Shown piece after piece: positions 1 to 6,950 of a stretch of DNA of 19,005 nt; within the stretch, counting starts at the first letter, position 1; every line of letters starts with the position of its first letter. A program made the translations under genes and the position numbers. This DNA comes from Sphingopyxis sp. UBA6723 (GTDB lineage Bacteria; Pseudomonadota; Alphaproteobacteria; Sphingomonadales; Sphingomonadaceae), in assembly GCF_002454115.1 (NCBI RefSeq), contig NZ_DKIH01000013.1, positions 723,722 to 742,726 on the forward strand, given 5' to 3'. The notes under the pieces are model-generated. The model was given only the letters and a program-made list of their open reading frames with translations, was not told the origin of the DNA and ran no database searches.

Positions 1-30
1 CACGGCTTCGCCGCAGGGAGGATCAGTTTC

Positions 31-513
31 TTACAGCTGCTCCAGCATATGATCCGCGCTCGACACCTTGAATTCGCCCGGCGCTTCGACGTTGAGCTGT
101 TCAACGACACCGTCGTTGACGATCATCGAGAAACGCTGGCCGCGCTTGCCCATGCCGAACGCCTTGCCGTCCATGGTCAGGCCGACCGCTTCGGCGAAAT
201 CGCCATTGCCGTCGGACAGCATGGTGACGGTATCGCCGGCGCTGGCGCTCTTGCCCCAAGCGCCCATGACGAACGCATCGTTGACCGCGGTGCAGACGAT
301 TTCATCGACGCCCTTGGCCTTGAGCTCGTCGGCCTTTTCAACAAATCCGGGGAGGTGCTTGGCCGAGCAGGTCGGGGTGAAGGCGCCGGGAACCGAGAAG
401 AGCGCGACCTTGCGGCCCTTGAAATAATCGGCCGTGCTAACCTGTTCGGGGCCGTTTTCGGTGACCTTTACAAAGGTGGCGTCGGGCAGCTTGTCGCCAG
501 TCTGGATCGTCAT
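31..513 (-). CDS. Peroxiredoxin, Prx5/AhpE-like (thiol peroxidase)
   Basis: A cytosolic peroxiredoxin of 160 residues that reduces hydrogen peroxide and organic hydroperoxides with a cysteine thiol. The active-site motif PGAFTPTC is visible at residues 42-49, giving peroxidatic Cys49, with Thr46 and a downstream Arg127 (GQRFSMIV) as expected for the family. His53 in CSAKH and a second cysteine, Cys74 (DEIVCTAVND), fit the Prx5 subgroup; whether Cys74 is resolving cannot be told. The length matches Prx5 proteins. I chose the ATG at 513 because AAAGGA lies 8 nt upstream. The in-frame ATG at 522 overlaps that ribosome site, and further upstream the reading frame is low-complexity and unlike the family. 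It is divergent from yqgE and appears monocistronic within the window. The electron donor (glutaredoxin or thioredoxin) is unknown. Confidence 0.95.
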   Translation of the reverse strand: MTIQTGDKLPDATFVKVTENGPEQVSTADYFKGRKVALFSVPGAFTPTCSAKHLPGFVEKADELKAKGVDEIVCTAVNDAFVMGAWGKSASAGDTVTMLSDGNGDFAEAVGLTMDGKAFGMGKRGQRFSMIVNDGVVEQLNVEAPGEFKVSSADHMLEQL

Positions 514-553
514 GGTCGGCATCCTTTTCGTTGAGGGGATTTCTGGTCGGCGA

Positions 554-582
554 GACATTGGGTCGGGCGGGGCGGGAGTCAA
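554..582 (-). promoter_or_regulatory. Candidate promoter for the peroxiredoxin gene
   Basis: On the minus strand a -35-like TTGACT (582-577) is followed after 17 nt by AATGTC (559-554). Transcription would start near 547 and give a leader of about 35 nt. The -35 is good and the -10 is weak. I see no OxyR-type site with confidence. Confidence 0.35.
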
Positions 583-650
583 GGTTGGTGAGGGGGTGCG
601 AGGGGGATTTTGGCAACTTCGGGTTCCGATCGTTTGATGGCCCATACCAT

Positions 651-741
651 CGTCATCCCGGACTTGATCCGGGATCCATTCGCCCTCTCAGGATACCGCG
701 GCGCAAGGCCTGATGGACCCCGGATCAAGTCCGGGGTGACG
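651..741. repeat. Intergenic palindromic repeat, CGTCATCCCGG family, copy 1
   Basis: Two 28-nt arms (651-678 and 714-741) are reverse complements at 26 of 28 positions, separated by a 35-nt loop. Each arm also folds on itself (CCCGGA-CTTGA-TCCGGG). Its outer end CGTCATCCCGG is identical to that of the copy at 12902-12983. It lies between the divergent peroxiredoxin and yqgE genes. It resembles the REP/MITE-like repeats scattered through sphingomonad genomes; family membership comes from memory, not from a search. Confidence 0.85.
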
Positions 742-828
742 AAGATTGGGGACAGCTAACCACCTCAAAGCCATCCCCTCCCGCCAAAGATGCTGGACCG
801 CCCCGTCCCTCCGCTGCATGATGGCGCG

Positions 829-1392
829 ATGGAGACTGACCCCATTTGGTTCACCGGCCAGCTGCTGCTCGCGCTGCCCGGGATTGGCGATCCCCGCTTC
901 AAACATTCGGTGATTGCGATGATCAGCCATGACGAAGAAGGTGCGATGGGGATCGGCATTTCTGACCCGATCGCCGGGATGACGGTCGGCGCGGTGCTCG
1001 ACCAGCTCGAAATTGCGCATGACGATCCGCTCGAACAGCCGGTGTTTCTGGGCGGCCCGGTCGAGCCGTCGCGCGGGTTTGTGCTGCACAGTCTGGACTG
1101 GGGCGGACAGGAGGCGGTGCAGGTGGCGGACCGCTGGATGGTGTCGAGTTCGCACGACATCCTGCGCGCAATCGGCGAGGGGCGCGGGCCGTCGCGCTGG
1201 CTGGTGGCGCTGGGCTATGCCGGTTGGTCGGCGGGACAGCTGGAGGGCGAGATGGTGCGCCACGGCTGGCACGTTACCCCGGGCAGCGACGCCCTGCTGT
1301 TCGACACGCCGCCCGCCAAGCGCTGGCAGGCGGCGTTTGCCGAAGCGGGAGTGGACGCCCGCCTGCTGACAACCGAGGGTGGCGAGGCTTAG
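829..1392 (+). CDS. yqgE: YqgE/AlgH family protein (DUF179)
   Basis: A 187-residue protein of the YqgE/AlgH family, whose biochemical function is not settled. The family hallmarks are present: the N-terminal FTGQLLLALPGIGDPRF, then GGPVEPSRGFVLHS in the middle and the WLVALGYAGWSAGQLEGE segment towards the C-terminus. There is no signal peptide or membrane segment, so a cytosolic protein is expected. I chose the ATG at 829 because the family alignment begins about there (METDPIWFTGQ). An in-frame ATG at 790 would add 13 unlike residues, and neither start has a good ribosome site. Its stop codon overlaps the stop of the convergent TPR gene by 4 nt. Upstream is a palindromic repeat, and the promoter is not clear. 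Confidence 0.93.
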   Translation: METDPIWFTGQLLLALPGIGDPRFKHSVIAMISHDEEGAMGIGISDPIAGMTVGAVLDQLEIAHDDPLEQPVFLGGPVEPSRGFVLHSLDWGGQEAVQVADRWMVSSSHDILRAIGEGRGPSRWLVALGYAGWSAGQLEGEMVRHGWHVTPGSDALLFDTPPAKRWQAAFAEAGVDARLLTTEGGEA

Positions 1393-1787
1393 CGCGCGAG
1401 CGCGAGCAGCGGACGGCCGGTGGTCAGGTTCGCGCGCGCGGTGCGGGCGGCCCAGCGCGAATCGACATAACGCCCATCGGCGAGTTCGAGATCGTAGCGG
1501 ATCGGGCTGGCGAGGGCCGCGTCATAGGCGGCGGCAGCTTCACTGGTGCGACCCAGACGAGCATAAGCGGTACCGAGGTTGATCAGCCGCGACGGGTCGC
1601 TGGCGTCGAGATTGGCGTCGCCGGTCAGCTTGGCGACCGCGGCTTGATTCTCGCCGGCGCGCAGCTCGGCATAAGCGACCGGCAGCGTCGTCGAATCGGC
1701 CTGCGGCCCGGTGACAACGATGATCGATTGCGCGGCGACGGGGCTGGCAAAAGCCAGAGCGATCAGCGGCAACAACATTTTTTTCAT
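1389..1787 (-). CDS. Small exported TPR-repeat protein
   Basis: A 132-residue protein of unknown role. Residues 1-19 form a Sec signal peptide (two lysines, a hydrophobic run, then PVAA before QS), so the mature protein should be periplasmic or lipid-free secreted. The rest is mostly TPR-like helix pairs: one weak repeat around 39-62 (VAYAELRAGENQAAVAKL) and a better one at 64-97 (PSRLINLGTAYARLGRTSEA, then AAAYDAAL). TPR proteins usually bind partner proteins, but no partner is suggested here. The start at 1787 is supported by GAGGGG 8 nt upstream and by the signal peptide. Longer in-frame starts up to 1844 would bury the signal. The gene is convergent with yqgE, and their stop codons interlock in TTAG. 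Confidence 0.8.
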   Translation of the reverse strand: MKKMLLPLIALAFASPVAAQSIIVVTGPQADSTTLPVAYAELRAGENQAAVAKLTGDANLDASDPSRLINLGTAYARLGRTSEAAAAYDAALASPIRYDLELADGRYVDSRWAARTARANLTTGRPLLALAR

Positions 1788-1947
1788 CTCTCTATCCCCT
1801 CGTAAACTTTGGCTGATTTTCTCCTTCATCATCACAAAAGTCAATGTTTTCGGCAGTTTGTAACACTGGTGTCACAATAGCAAATTAAGCTAAACGCAAG
1901 GCGCATTATAAGTAAAGAATTTCAGAATCTTGGCGTTCGCGACTCGG

Positions 1948-1982
1948 TGTCACAATTGTCGGGTCCCGATTGTCACAATTGT
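1948..1982. promoter_or_regulatory. Paired 12-nt direct repeat TGTCACAATTGT, possible operator
   Basis: TGTCACAATTGT occurs at 1948-1959 and again at 1971-1982, a centre spacing of 23 bp. Between them lies the palindrome TCGGGTCCCGA. Each copy contains the 8-nt palindrome ACAATTGT. A third, shorter copy TGTCACAAT lies at 1870-1878. This pattern fits a regulator binding on one DNA face, about two turns apart. Which regulator binds, and whether it acts on ahcY or the TPR gene, is not known. Confidence 0.45.
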
Positions 1983-2090
1983 GCCTGCTGAAAATAAATT
2001 TTCGCCGCGGTGCATTTTGCGCCCGCGATTCGTGCGCCTTCCGCGTTCGGCAGGCCGAGCCGCCATTGCGATATAAAGAAAAGTTTATAT

Positions 2091-2119
2091 TTGATCGGCA
2101 GCGCGCTTTGAGCTAGGGC
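2091..2119 (+). promoter_or_regulatory. Candidate ahcY promoter
   Basis: TTGATC (2091-2096), 17 nt, then TAGGGC (2114-2119). The -10 sits in GCTAGGGC, which partly matches the GCTANAWC form of alphaproteobacterial vegetative promoters. The same TAGGGC at 17-nt spacing occurs upstream of divL. Transcription would begin near 2126, leaving a leader of about 60 nt. Confidence 0.4.
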
Positions 2120-2146
2120 GCGCAACATAATTACCCAGCTTTTCGT

Positions 2147-2182
2147 GGTCGCTCGCCTGCGACCGAATTCGCCTACAGGAGA
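2147..2182 (+). promoter_or_regulatory. ahcY leader hairpin with anti-Shine-Dalgarno loop
   Basis: A 6-bp stem GGTCGC/GCGACC (2147-2152 with 2159-2164) closes the loop TCGCCT (2153-2158). That loop can pair with the ahcY ribosome site AGGAGA (2177-2182) at 5 of 6 positions, giving a pseudoknot-like fold. TCGCCT recurs at 2169-2174, just before the ribosome site. The layout would suit translational control, and ahcY is a known target of SAH- and SAM-sensing riboswitches. It does not match the known SAH or SAM/SAH consensus that I can recall, so a riboswitch is only a suggestion. Confidence 0.3.
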
Positions 2183-2188
2183 CTTATT

Positions 2189-3604
2189 GTGGCCACTCTC
2201 GCCGCCGACACCCGGGATTATGTGATCGCCGACATCGGTCTTGCCGACTTCGGTCGCAAGGAAATCAACATCGCCGAAACCGAAATGCCGGGCCTGATGG
2301 CGCTGCGCGAAGAGTTTGGCGCGTCGCAGCCGCTCAAGGGTGCGAAGATCGTCGGTTCACTGCACATGACGATCCAGACTGCGGTGCTGATCGAAACGCT
2401 GACCGCGCTCGGCGCGCAGGTCCGCTGGGCTACCTGCAACATCTTCTCGACCCAGGACCATGCCGCCGCCGCGATCGCCGCGACGGGCGTGCCGGTGTTC
2501 GCGGTGAAGGGTGAAAGCCTCGCCGATTATTGGGACTATGTCGGCCGCATTTTCGACTGGGGCATCGAAGCGGGCGAGACCTGCAACCTGATCCTCGACG
2601 ATGGCGGCGATGCGACGATGTTCGCGCTGTGGGGCGCGAAGCTCGAAGCCGGGCAGGAGATGCCGGCACCCGAGAATGAAGAAGAGATCGAAATGCAGCG
2701 CGCGCTGAAGGCGTTTGTTGCCGCCAACCCCGGCTATCTGACCAAGACGGTCAAGGCGATCAAGGGTGTGTCGGAAGAAACGACGACCGGCGTCCACCGC
2801 CTGTACCACATCGCCAAGAAGGGCGAGCTGCCCTTCCCCGCGATCAACGTCAACGACAGCGTCACCAAGTCGAAGTTCGACAACCTCTATGGCTGTAAAG
2901 AGTCGCTCGTCGACGCGATCCGCCGCGGCACCGACGTGATGCTTGCGGGCAAGGTCGCCACGGTCGCCGGTTTCGGCGATGTCGGCAAGGGCTCGGCGCA
3001 GTCGCTCCGCAACGGCGGCGCGCGCGTCCTCGTCACCGAAATCGACCCGATCTGCGCCTTGCAGGCGGCGATGGAAGGCTTTGAGGTCGTGACGATGGAC
3101 GAAGCCGTCAAGCGTTCGGACATCTTCGTCACCGCGACGGGCAACGCCGACGTGATCACCGCCGAACATATGGCGGCGATGAAGAATATGGCGATCGTCT
3201 GCAACATCGGCCATTTCGACAGCGAGATCCAGATCGCGGCGCTGGCGAACTATAAGTGGACCGAAGTGAAGCCGCAGGTCGACCTCGTCGAATTCCCCGA
3301 CGGCAAGCAGATCATCATCCTGTCGAAGGGCCGCCTCGTGAACCTCGGCAATGCGACGGGCCACCCGAGCTTTGTGATGTCGGCGAGCTTCACCAATCAG
3401 ACGCTCGCGCAGATCGAGCTGTGGACGCGCAGCGAGCAGTATAAGAACGATGTTTACGTCCTGCCCAAGCACCTCGACGAAAAGGTCGCGGCGCTGCACC
3501 TCGACAAGCTGGGCGTGAAGCTGAGCCAGCTGACCCAGAAACAGGCTGATTATATCGGCGTGCCGGTCGAAGGGCCGTTCAAGCCCGACCATTATCGTTA
3601 TTGA
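2189..3604 (+). CDS. ahcY: Adenosylhomocysteinase (SAH hydrolase)
   Basis: S-adenosylhomocysteine hydrolase, 471 residues. It splits SAH, the inhibitory by-product of SAM-dependent methylation, into adenosine and homocysteine, and so feeds the activated methyl cycle. It works in the cytosol as a tetramer with bound NAD. Visible signs are the substrate-domain segments LHMTIQTAVLIETL and EETTTGVHRLY. The NAD-binding segment VNDSVTKSKFDNLYGC is followed by the Rossmann motif GFGDVG at residues 261-266. The C-terminal tail ends in KPDHYRY, which supplies the lysine and tyrosine that reach the neighbouring subunit's NAD. The start codon is GTG, with AGGAGA 6 nt upstream, and no ATG fits the family start. 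It is monocistronic, followed by a strong hairpin at 3618-3646. Family length and motifs are complete. Confidence 0.98.
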   Translation: MATLAADTRDYVIADIGLADFGRKEINIAETEMPGLMALREEFGASQPLKGAKIVGSLHMTIQTAVLIETLTALGAQVRWATCNIFSTQDHAAAAIAATGVPVFAVKGESLADYWDYVGRIFDWGIEAGETCNLILDDGGDATMFALWGAKLEAGQEMPAPENEEEIEMQRALKAFVAANPGYLTKTVKAIKGVSEETTTGVHRLYHIAKKGELPFPAINVNDSVTKSKFDNLYGCKESLVDAIRRGTDVMLAGKVATVAGFGDVGKGSAQSLRNGGARVLVTEIDPICALQAAMEGFEVVTMDEAVKRSDIFVTATGNADVITAEHMAAMKNMAIVCNIGHFDSEIQIAALANYKWTEVKPQVDLVEFPDGKQIIILSKGRLVNLGNATGHPSFVMSASFTNQTLAQIELWTRSEQYKNDVYVLPKHLDEKVAALHLDKLGVKLSQLTQKQADYIGVPVEGPFKPDHYRY

Positions 3605-3617
3605 TCCACTGCATGGT

Positions 3618-3646
3618 TTGCGGCGGCGACAGTGTCGTCGCCGCAA
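3618..3646 (+). terminator. Hairpin after ahcY, possible terminator
   Basis: A 13-bp stem with one G-U pair and an AGT triloop begins 14 nt past the ahcY stop. No T-run follows, so it may be a Rho-assisted terminator or an mRNA 3'-end stabiliser rather than a classical intrinsic terminator. Confidence 0.5.
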
Positions 3647-3723
3647 CACTTGCGCAGAAAGAGACGGGCTGAGTGCCTTTTTAATAGAAACTTGGGTTTT
3701 GAGTCTTATTCTGGCCGGAAGAG

Positions 3724-3739
3724 TGGGATTAAAATCCCA
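3724..3739. promoter_or_regulatory. Perfect palindrome upstream of the TonB receptor, possible operator
   Basis: TGGGATT-AA-AATCCCA is a perfect 16-bp palindrome ending 20 nt before the receptor start codon. Its place between promoter region and ribosome site (CGGGGA, 3746-3751) suits a repressor site or a leader hairpin. No known binding motif was recognised, and no clear -35/-10 pair was found beside it. Confidence 0.3.
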
Positions 3740-3759
3740 AATAACCGGGGAATATTTTG

Positions 3760-6700
3760 ATGGTCAAAGTTTCGAAAGCTGCTTTCAGCGTTTGCGTATC
3801 CACGCTCGCGTTAACCATATCCGCTACCTCTGTCCAAGCGCAGGACAACACCGCACCGGCCGACAGCGTCGCGCCCCAAGAGGTTGCCGCAGATGATGAT
3901 GGCAGCGCGATCATCGTGACCGGGTCGCGAATTTCACGCGCTAATTTCGATACCGTCGAACCGTCGGTCGTCATCAGCGGTGACCAGATTGAATCGCGTG
4001 GCTTTGAAACGCTCGGACAGGCGCTGAACGAGCTGCCCGCCTTTGGTGTCCCAGGAAGCAGCCCGGTTGGCGCGCAGTCGAGCTTCGGTCCCGGACAAAG
4101 CTTCGTCAACTTTTTGGGCCTCGGTTCGGAGCGCACGCTGACACTGGTCAACGGCCGCCGTTTCGTCGGGTCGAACACCGCATCAATCTTTGGCCCGACG
4201 GGTCAGGGTGGCAACCAGGTCGATTTGAACGTTATTCCGACCAAGCTCATCGATCGTGTTGAAACGATCGTCATTGGCGGTGCGCCGATTTACGGTTCGG
4301 ACGCGATTGCGGGTACGGTCAACGTAGTCCTGAAGCGCGACTATGAAGGCCTCGAGATCGATGGCCAGTACGGTATTTCCGATCGCGGCGATGCAGCCAA
4401 CTATCGTTTCCGCGGCCTCGCCGGCAAAAACTTCCTTGATGGCCGGGCAAACATTACGATCTCCGGTGAATATAACAAGGGCGAGGGTCTGTTGCAGACC
4501 GCCCGCCCACGCCTTTACGATGGCGGCTTCTTCGGCCGTCCCAACGATCCGGATTCGCCGTTCGACAATGTCATCTTTCGTGATCGCCGTATTCCGACGA
4601 TTTCCGAATTCGGTATCCCGACCATATTCGATTTCATTCCGGTCAGTCAGGGCCAGGCGAATAATCTTGGCTTCCCGCAGGGCGGTTTTGTCGATGCGCA
4701 GGGCAACGCGCTGCGTTTCGATGCGACGGGCAATCTGATTCCGATCGATTTTGGTACGTCGTTTGGCCCGCTTGATGAAAATGGCGATCCGACGTCATTC
4801 AGCGTCGATGCGTCGGGCGGTAACGGCTTCAGCCTCGTGCCGCTGTCCAACCTGCTGACCGAAACCGAACGCTATAGCGGCAACTTGCTGTTGAGCTTTG
4901 ACCTCACCGACAAAATCCGTCTGTTCGGTGAAGGTTGGTACAGCCGCAGCCGCGGCGTCAACCTTCGCGACCAGCCGGAATATAACAGCTATCTGTTCGG
5001 CTATGCTGGTGATCCGGCCGGTGCGATCATCATGAGCACCGACAATCCGTTCCTGACACCGCAGGCGCGCGCGATCATTCAGGCGCAGGCGGACGGCGAC
5101 ACCTTCCTGTTGCAGCGTGCGAATACCGATGTGATTTCAGGGCGCTCCACCGGCAACGTCGAAATTCAGCGTTATGTGTTGGGCCTCGACGGCAAGTTCA
5201 CCGGACTCGGTGGCCGCGAATGGTCCTTCGAAATCGTCGGGAACTATGGCCGGTCAAAGACGACCGGCAAGGTGCCCGCGATCGCCACGCAGAACTTCTT
5301 CAATGCTGTGGACGCGGTCGATGAAGGCCTGTTCAATGGCGGTGCGGCGAACGGTAATATTATTTGCCGCCCGGGCGCCGTGAATTCTCCGGCGGAGACG
5401 GTTAGTTCGACCTGTGCGCCGCTCAATCTTTTCGGGATGCAGACCTCGCAGGCAGCGCGCGACTATATCACCGCGATCACGCGGCCGGTGTCGGTCAATA
5501 AGCAGAAGATTTTCACCGCTTCGCTGGCGGGGCCGCTGTTCGCATTGCCGGGCGGCGATCTCTCGTTCGCGATCGGCTACGAGCATCGGGCTGAATCGCA
5601 GGACTTCGATCCGGGCGCGTTCCTGGCGGGTGGCGACGATCCCGATCCGCTGACCGATGCCGACGGCGATGGCGATCCGACCAACGACCGCGTGGCTTTT
5701 GGCCAGTCGGTGGTCATCCAGCCGCTCAACGGCAAGTATAACACCGACGAAATCTTCGGCGAACTGCGGGCCGGGCTGGTGAGTCCGTCCAACAACGTCC
5801 CGCTGATCTATTCGCTCGAGTTGCAGGGGGCCGCGCGTTATGTCGATCACTCGACTGCCGGCGGCGACCTGACCTGGACGCTCGGCGGCAGCTGGCAGCC
5901 GATCCGCGACGTGACGTTGCGCGGTAATTACACCCGTGCGATCCGTGCGCCGTTCATCACCGAGGCTTTCAACCCGTCGAGCAGCTTCTTTGGTTTCGCC
6001 GAAGATCCCTGCGATCAGTTCAATCAGGATGAAGGCCCGGCTCCCGCCACGCGCGCTGCCAACTGTGCGGCAGCGGGAATTCCGGCCAATTTCGATGCCA
6101 CCTCAGACGATGCCAGCATCCTCCAGGCGGTCGTAGGTAATCCCAACCTGCGGAACGAAAAGTCGAACGCTTTCACGATCGGTGCGGTGCTGCGTCCCAG
6201 CTTCATTCCGCGGCTCTCGCTGTCGGTCGACTATGTCGACATCAAGGTGAAGGATGTCATTACCCAGTTGGCTTCGGACGACATCGTCGAGAATTGCTAT
6301 GATTCCGCCGATTTCCCCAATTCGCCGTTCTGCGATTTGTTTACGCGTGATGCCACCAATCAGCTCGATTTCATCTCTACCGGTTATTTCAACGCCGCGG
6401 AACTGCGATACAAGGGCATCCTAGCCGCGCTCGACTTCCGCACCGGGACGCCGTTCCTTGGCGAGGATTCAAATATCGGGTTGAATGCGAGCTATCAGTA
6501 TCTCGATACGCTGACCTCGCGCGCCGATGCCAATTCGGCGATTGAGACCGACAATGGCGAGGTCGGATATTCGCGGCATCAGGCGGTCGGCACGATCGAC
6601 TATAACAACAAGGGCTTCAGCACCTTCCTGCAGGTCAACTACACCGGACCGGCAAAGTTTGATGCCGATGCCACGCCGACGGCTCAGAATCCGAACGGTG

Positions 6701-6891
6701 TGGGCAGCTTCGTGTATTTCAATACGGGCATGACCTACCGGATCGACAAGAGCTTTAGCATCCGCTTCGTCGTCGACAATCTGTTCGACCGCAAGCCGCC
6801 GTTCCCCTCGCCGACCGGCGGTGGGACGCTCACCTATTTCCCGGGTGTGCTGGGCCGCTACTTCCGCGTCGGGGCCAGCGTCGGCTTCTGA
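3760..6891 (+). CDS. TonB-dependent outer membrane receptor
   Basis: A 1043-residue outer membrane beta-barrel transporter driven by TonB/ExbBD. Residues 1-27 are a signal peptide ending VQA before Gln28. A TonB-box-like stretch (SAIIVTGSRI, residues 49-58) comes next, then the plug domain (about 60-190, with ERTLTLVNGRRF and GGAPIYGSDAIAGTVNVVLK), then the barrel. The protein ends in Phe (GASVGF), as barrel proteins recognised by BAM do. Three close cysteine pairs (536/552, 751/769, 846/858) probably form disulfides in surface loops. An Asp-rich DADGDGDPTND near residue 635 looks like a calcium site. The start is the ATG at 3760 with CGGGGA 8 nt upstream. Third-position GC looks lower than in the flanking genes. 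No siderophore or vitamin gene is adjacent, so the substrate (possibly a carbohydrate or peptide) cannot be named. Confidence 0.95.
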   Translation: MVKVSKAAFSVCVSTLALTISATSVQAQDNTAPADSVAPQEVAADDDGSAIIVTGSRISRANFDTVEPSVVISGDQIESRGFETLGQALNELPAFGVPGSSPVGAQSSFGPGQSFVNFLGLGSERTLTLVNGRRFVGSNTASIFGPTGQGGNQVDLNVIPTKLIDRVETIVIGGAPIYGSDAIAGTVNVVLKRDYEGLEIDGQYGISDRGDAANYRFRGLAGKNFLDGRANITISGEYNKGEGLLQTARPRLYDGGFFGRPNDPDSPFDNVIFRDRRIPTISEFGIPTIFDFIPVSQGQANNLGFPQGGFVDAQGNALRFDATGNLIPIDFGTSFGPLDENGDPTSFSVDASGGNGFSLVPLSNLLTETERYSGNLLLSFDLTDKIRLFGEGWYSRSRGVNLRDQPEYNSYLFGYAGDPAGAIIMSTDNPFLTPQARAIIQAQADGDTFLLQRANTDVISGRSTGNVEIQRYVLGLDGKFTGLGGREWSFEIVGNYGRSKTTGKVPAIATQNFFNAVDAVDEGLFNGGAANGNIICRPGAVNSPAETVSSTCAPLNLFGMQTSQAARDYITAITRPVSVNKQKIFTASLAGPLFALPGGDLSFAIGYEHRAESQDFDPGAFLAGGDDPDPLTDADGDGDPTNDRVAFGQSVVIQPLNGKYNTDEIFGELRAGLVSPSNNVPLIYSLELQGAARYVDHSTAGGDLTWTLGGSWQPIRDVTLRGNYTRAIRAPFITEAFNPSSSFFGFAEDPCDQFNQDEGPAPATRAANCAAAGIPANFDATSDDASILQAVVGNPNLRNEKSNAFTIGAVLRPSFIPRLSLSVDYVDIKVKDVITQLASDDIVENCYDSADFPNSPFCDLFTRDATNQLDFISTGYFNAAELRYKGILAALDFRTGTPFLGEDSNIGLNASYQYLDTLTSRADANSAIETDNGEVGYSRHQAVGTIDYNNKGFSTFLQVNYTGPAKFDADATPTAQNPNGVGSFVYFNTGMTYRIDKSFSIRFVVDNLFDRKPPFPSPTGGGTLTYFPGVLGRYFRVGASVGF

Positions 6892-6912
6892 TCGCGGCCA
6901 AATCGAATAACC

Positions 6913-6948
6913 AGGGGTCGCGTCGGCAACGGCGCGGCCTCTTTTTTT
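6913..6948 (+). terminator. Rho-independent terminator of the TonB receptor gene
   Basis: A 13-bp stem (6913-6925 with 6930-6942, three G-U pairs) has a GCAA tetraloop and runs straight into seven T residues (6942-6948). It begins 21 nt past the receptor stop. The T-run lies on the + strand side only, so it serves the receptor and not the convergent DUF4915 gene, whose stop is at 6951. Confidence 0.9.
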
Positions 6949-6950
6949 GG

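Larger units (their letters stand above)
1788..2188. other. AT-rich 400-bp spacer between the TPR gene and ahcY
   Basis: This divergent spacer is clearly richer in A and T than its surroundings, above all from 1800 to 1920. It holds a candidate promoter for the TPR gene (minus strand TTGACT at 1844-1839, 17 nt, GAAAAT at 1821-1816). It also holds three TGTCACAAT copies, a candidate ahcY promoter, and a leader hairpin, listed separately. I see no convincing small gene or RNA gene in it. Confidence 0.7.

Noticed and set aside
2101..2164. Known SAH, SAM-II or SAM/SAH riboswitch upstream of ahcY
   Set aside because: The leader lacks the conserved cores I can recall for those classes, and the loop is too short for the SAM/SAH fold. 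Only the generic anti-ribosome-site hairpin is kept, as a low-confidence feature.
2357..3649. 430-codon open frame on the minus strand opposite ahcY
   Set aside because: It is antisense to a highly conserved enzyme, with an Arg/Asp/His-rich composition typical of shadow frames.
3665..3682. Intrinsic terminator GGC-TGAGT-GCC followed by TTTTT
   Set aside because: The stem has only 3-4 base pairs, too weak for termination. The T-run is more likely part of the receptor upstream region.
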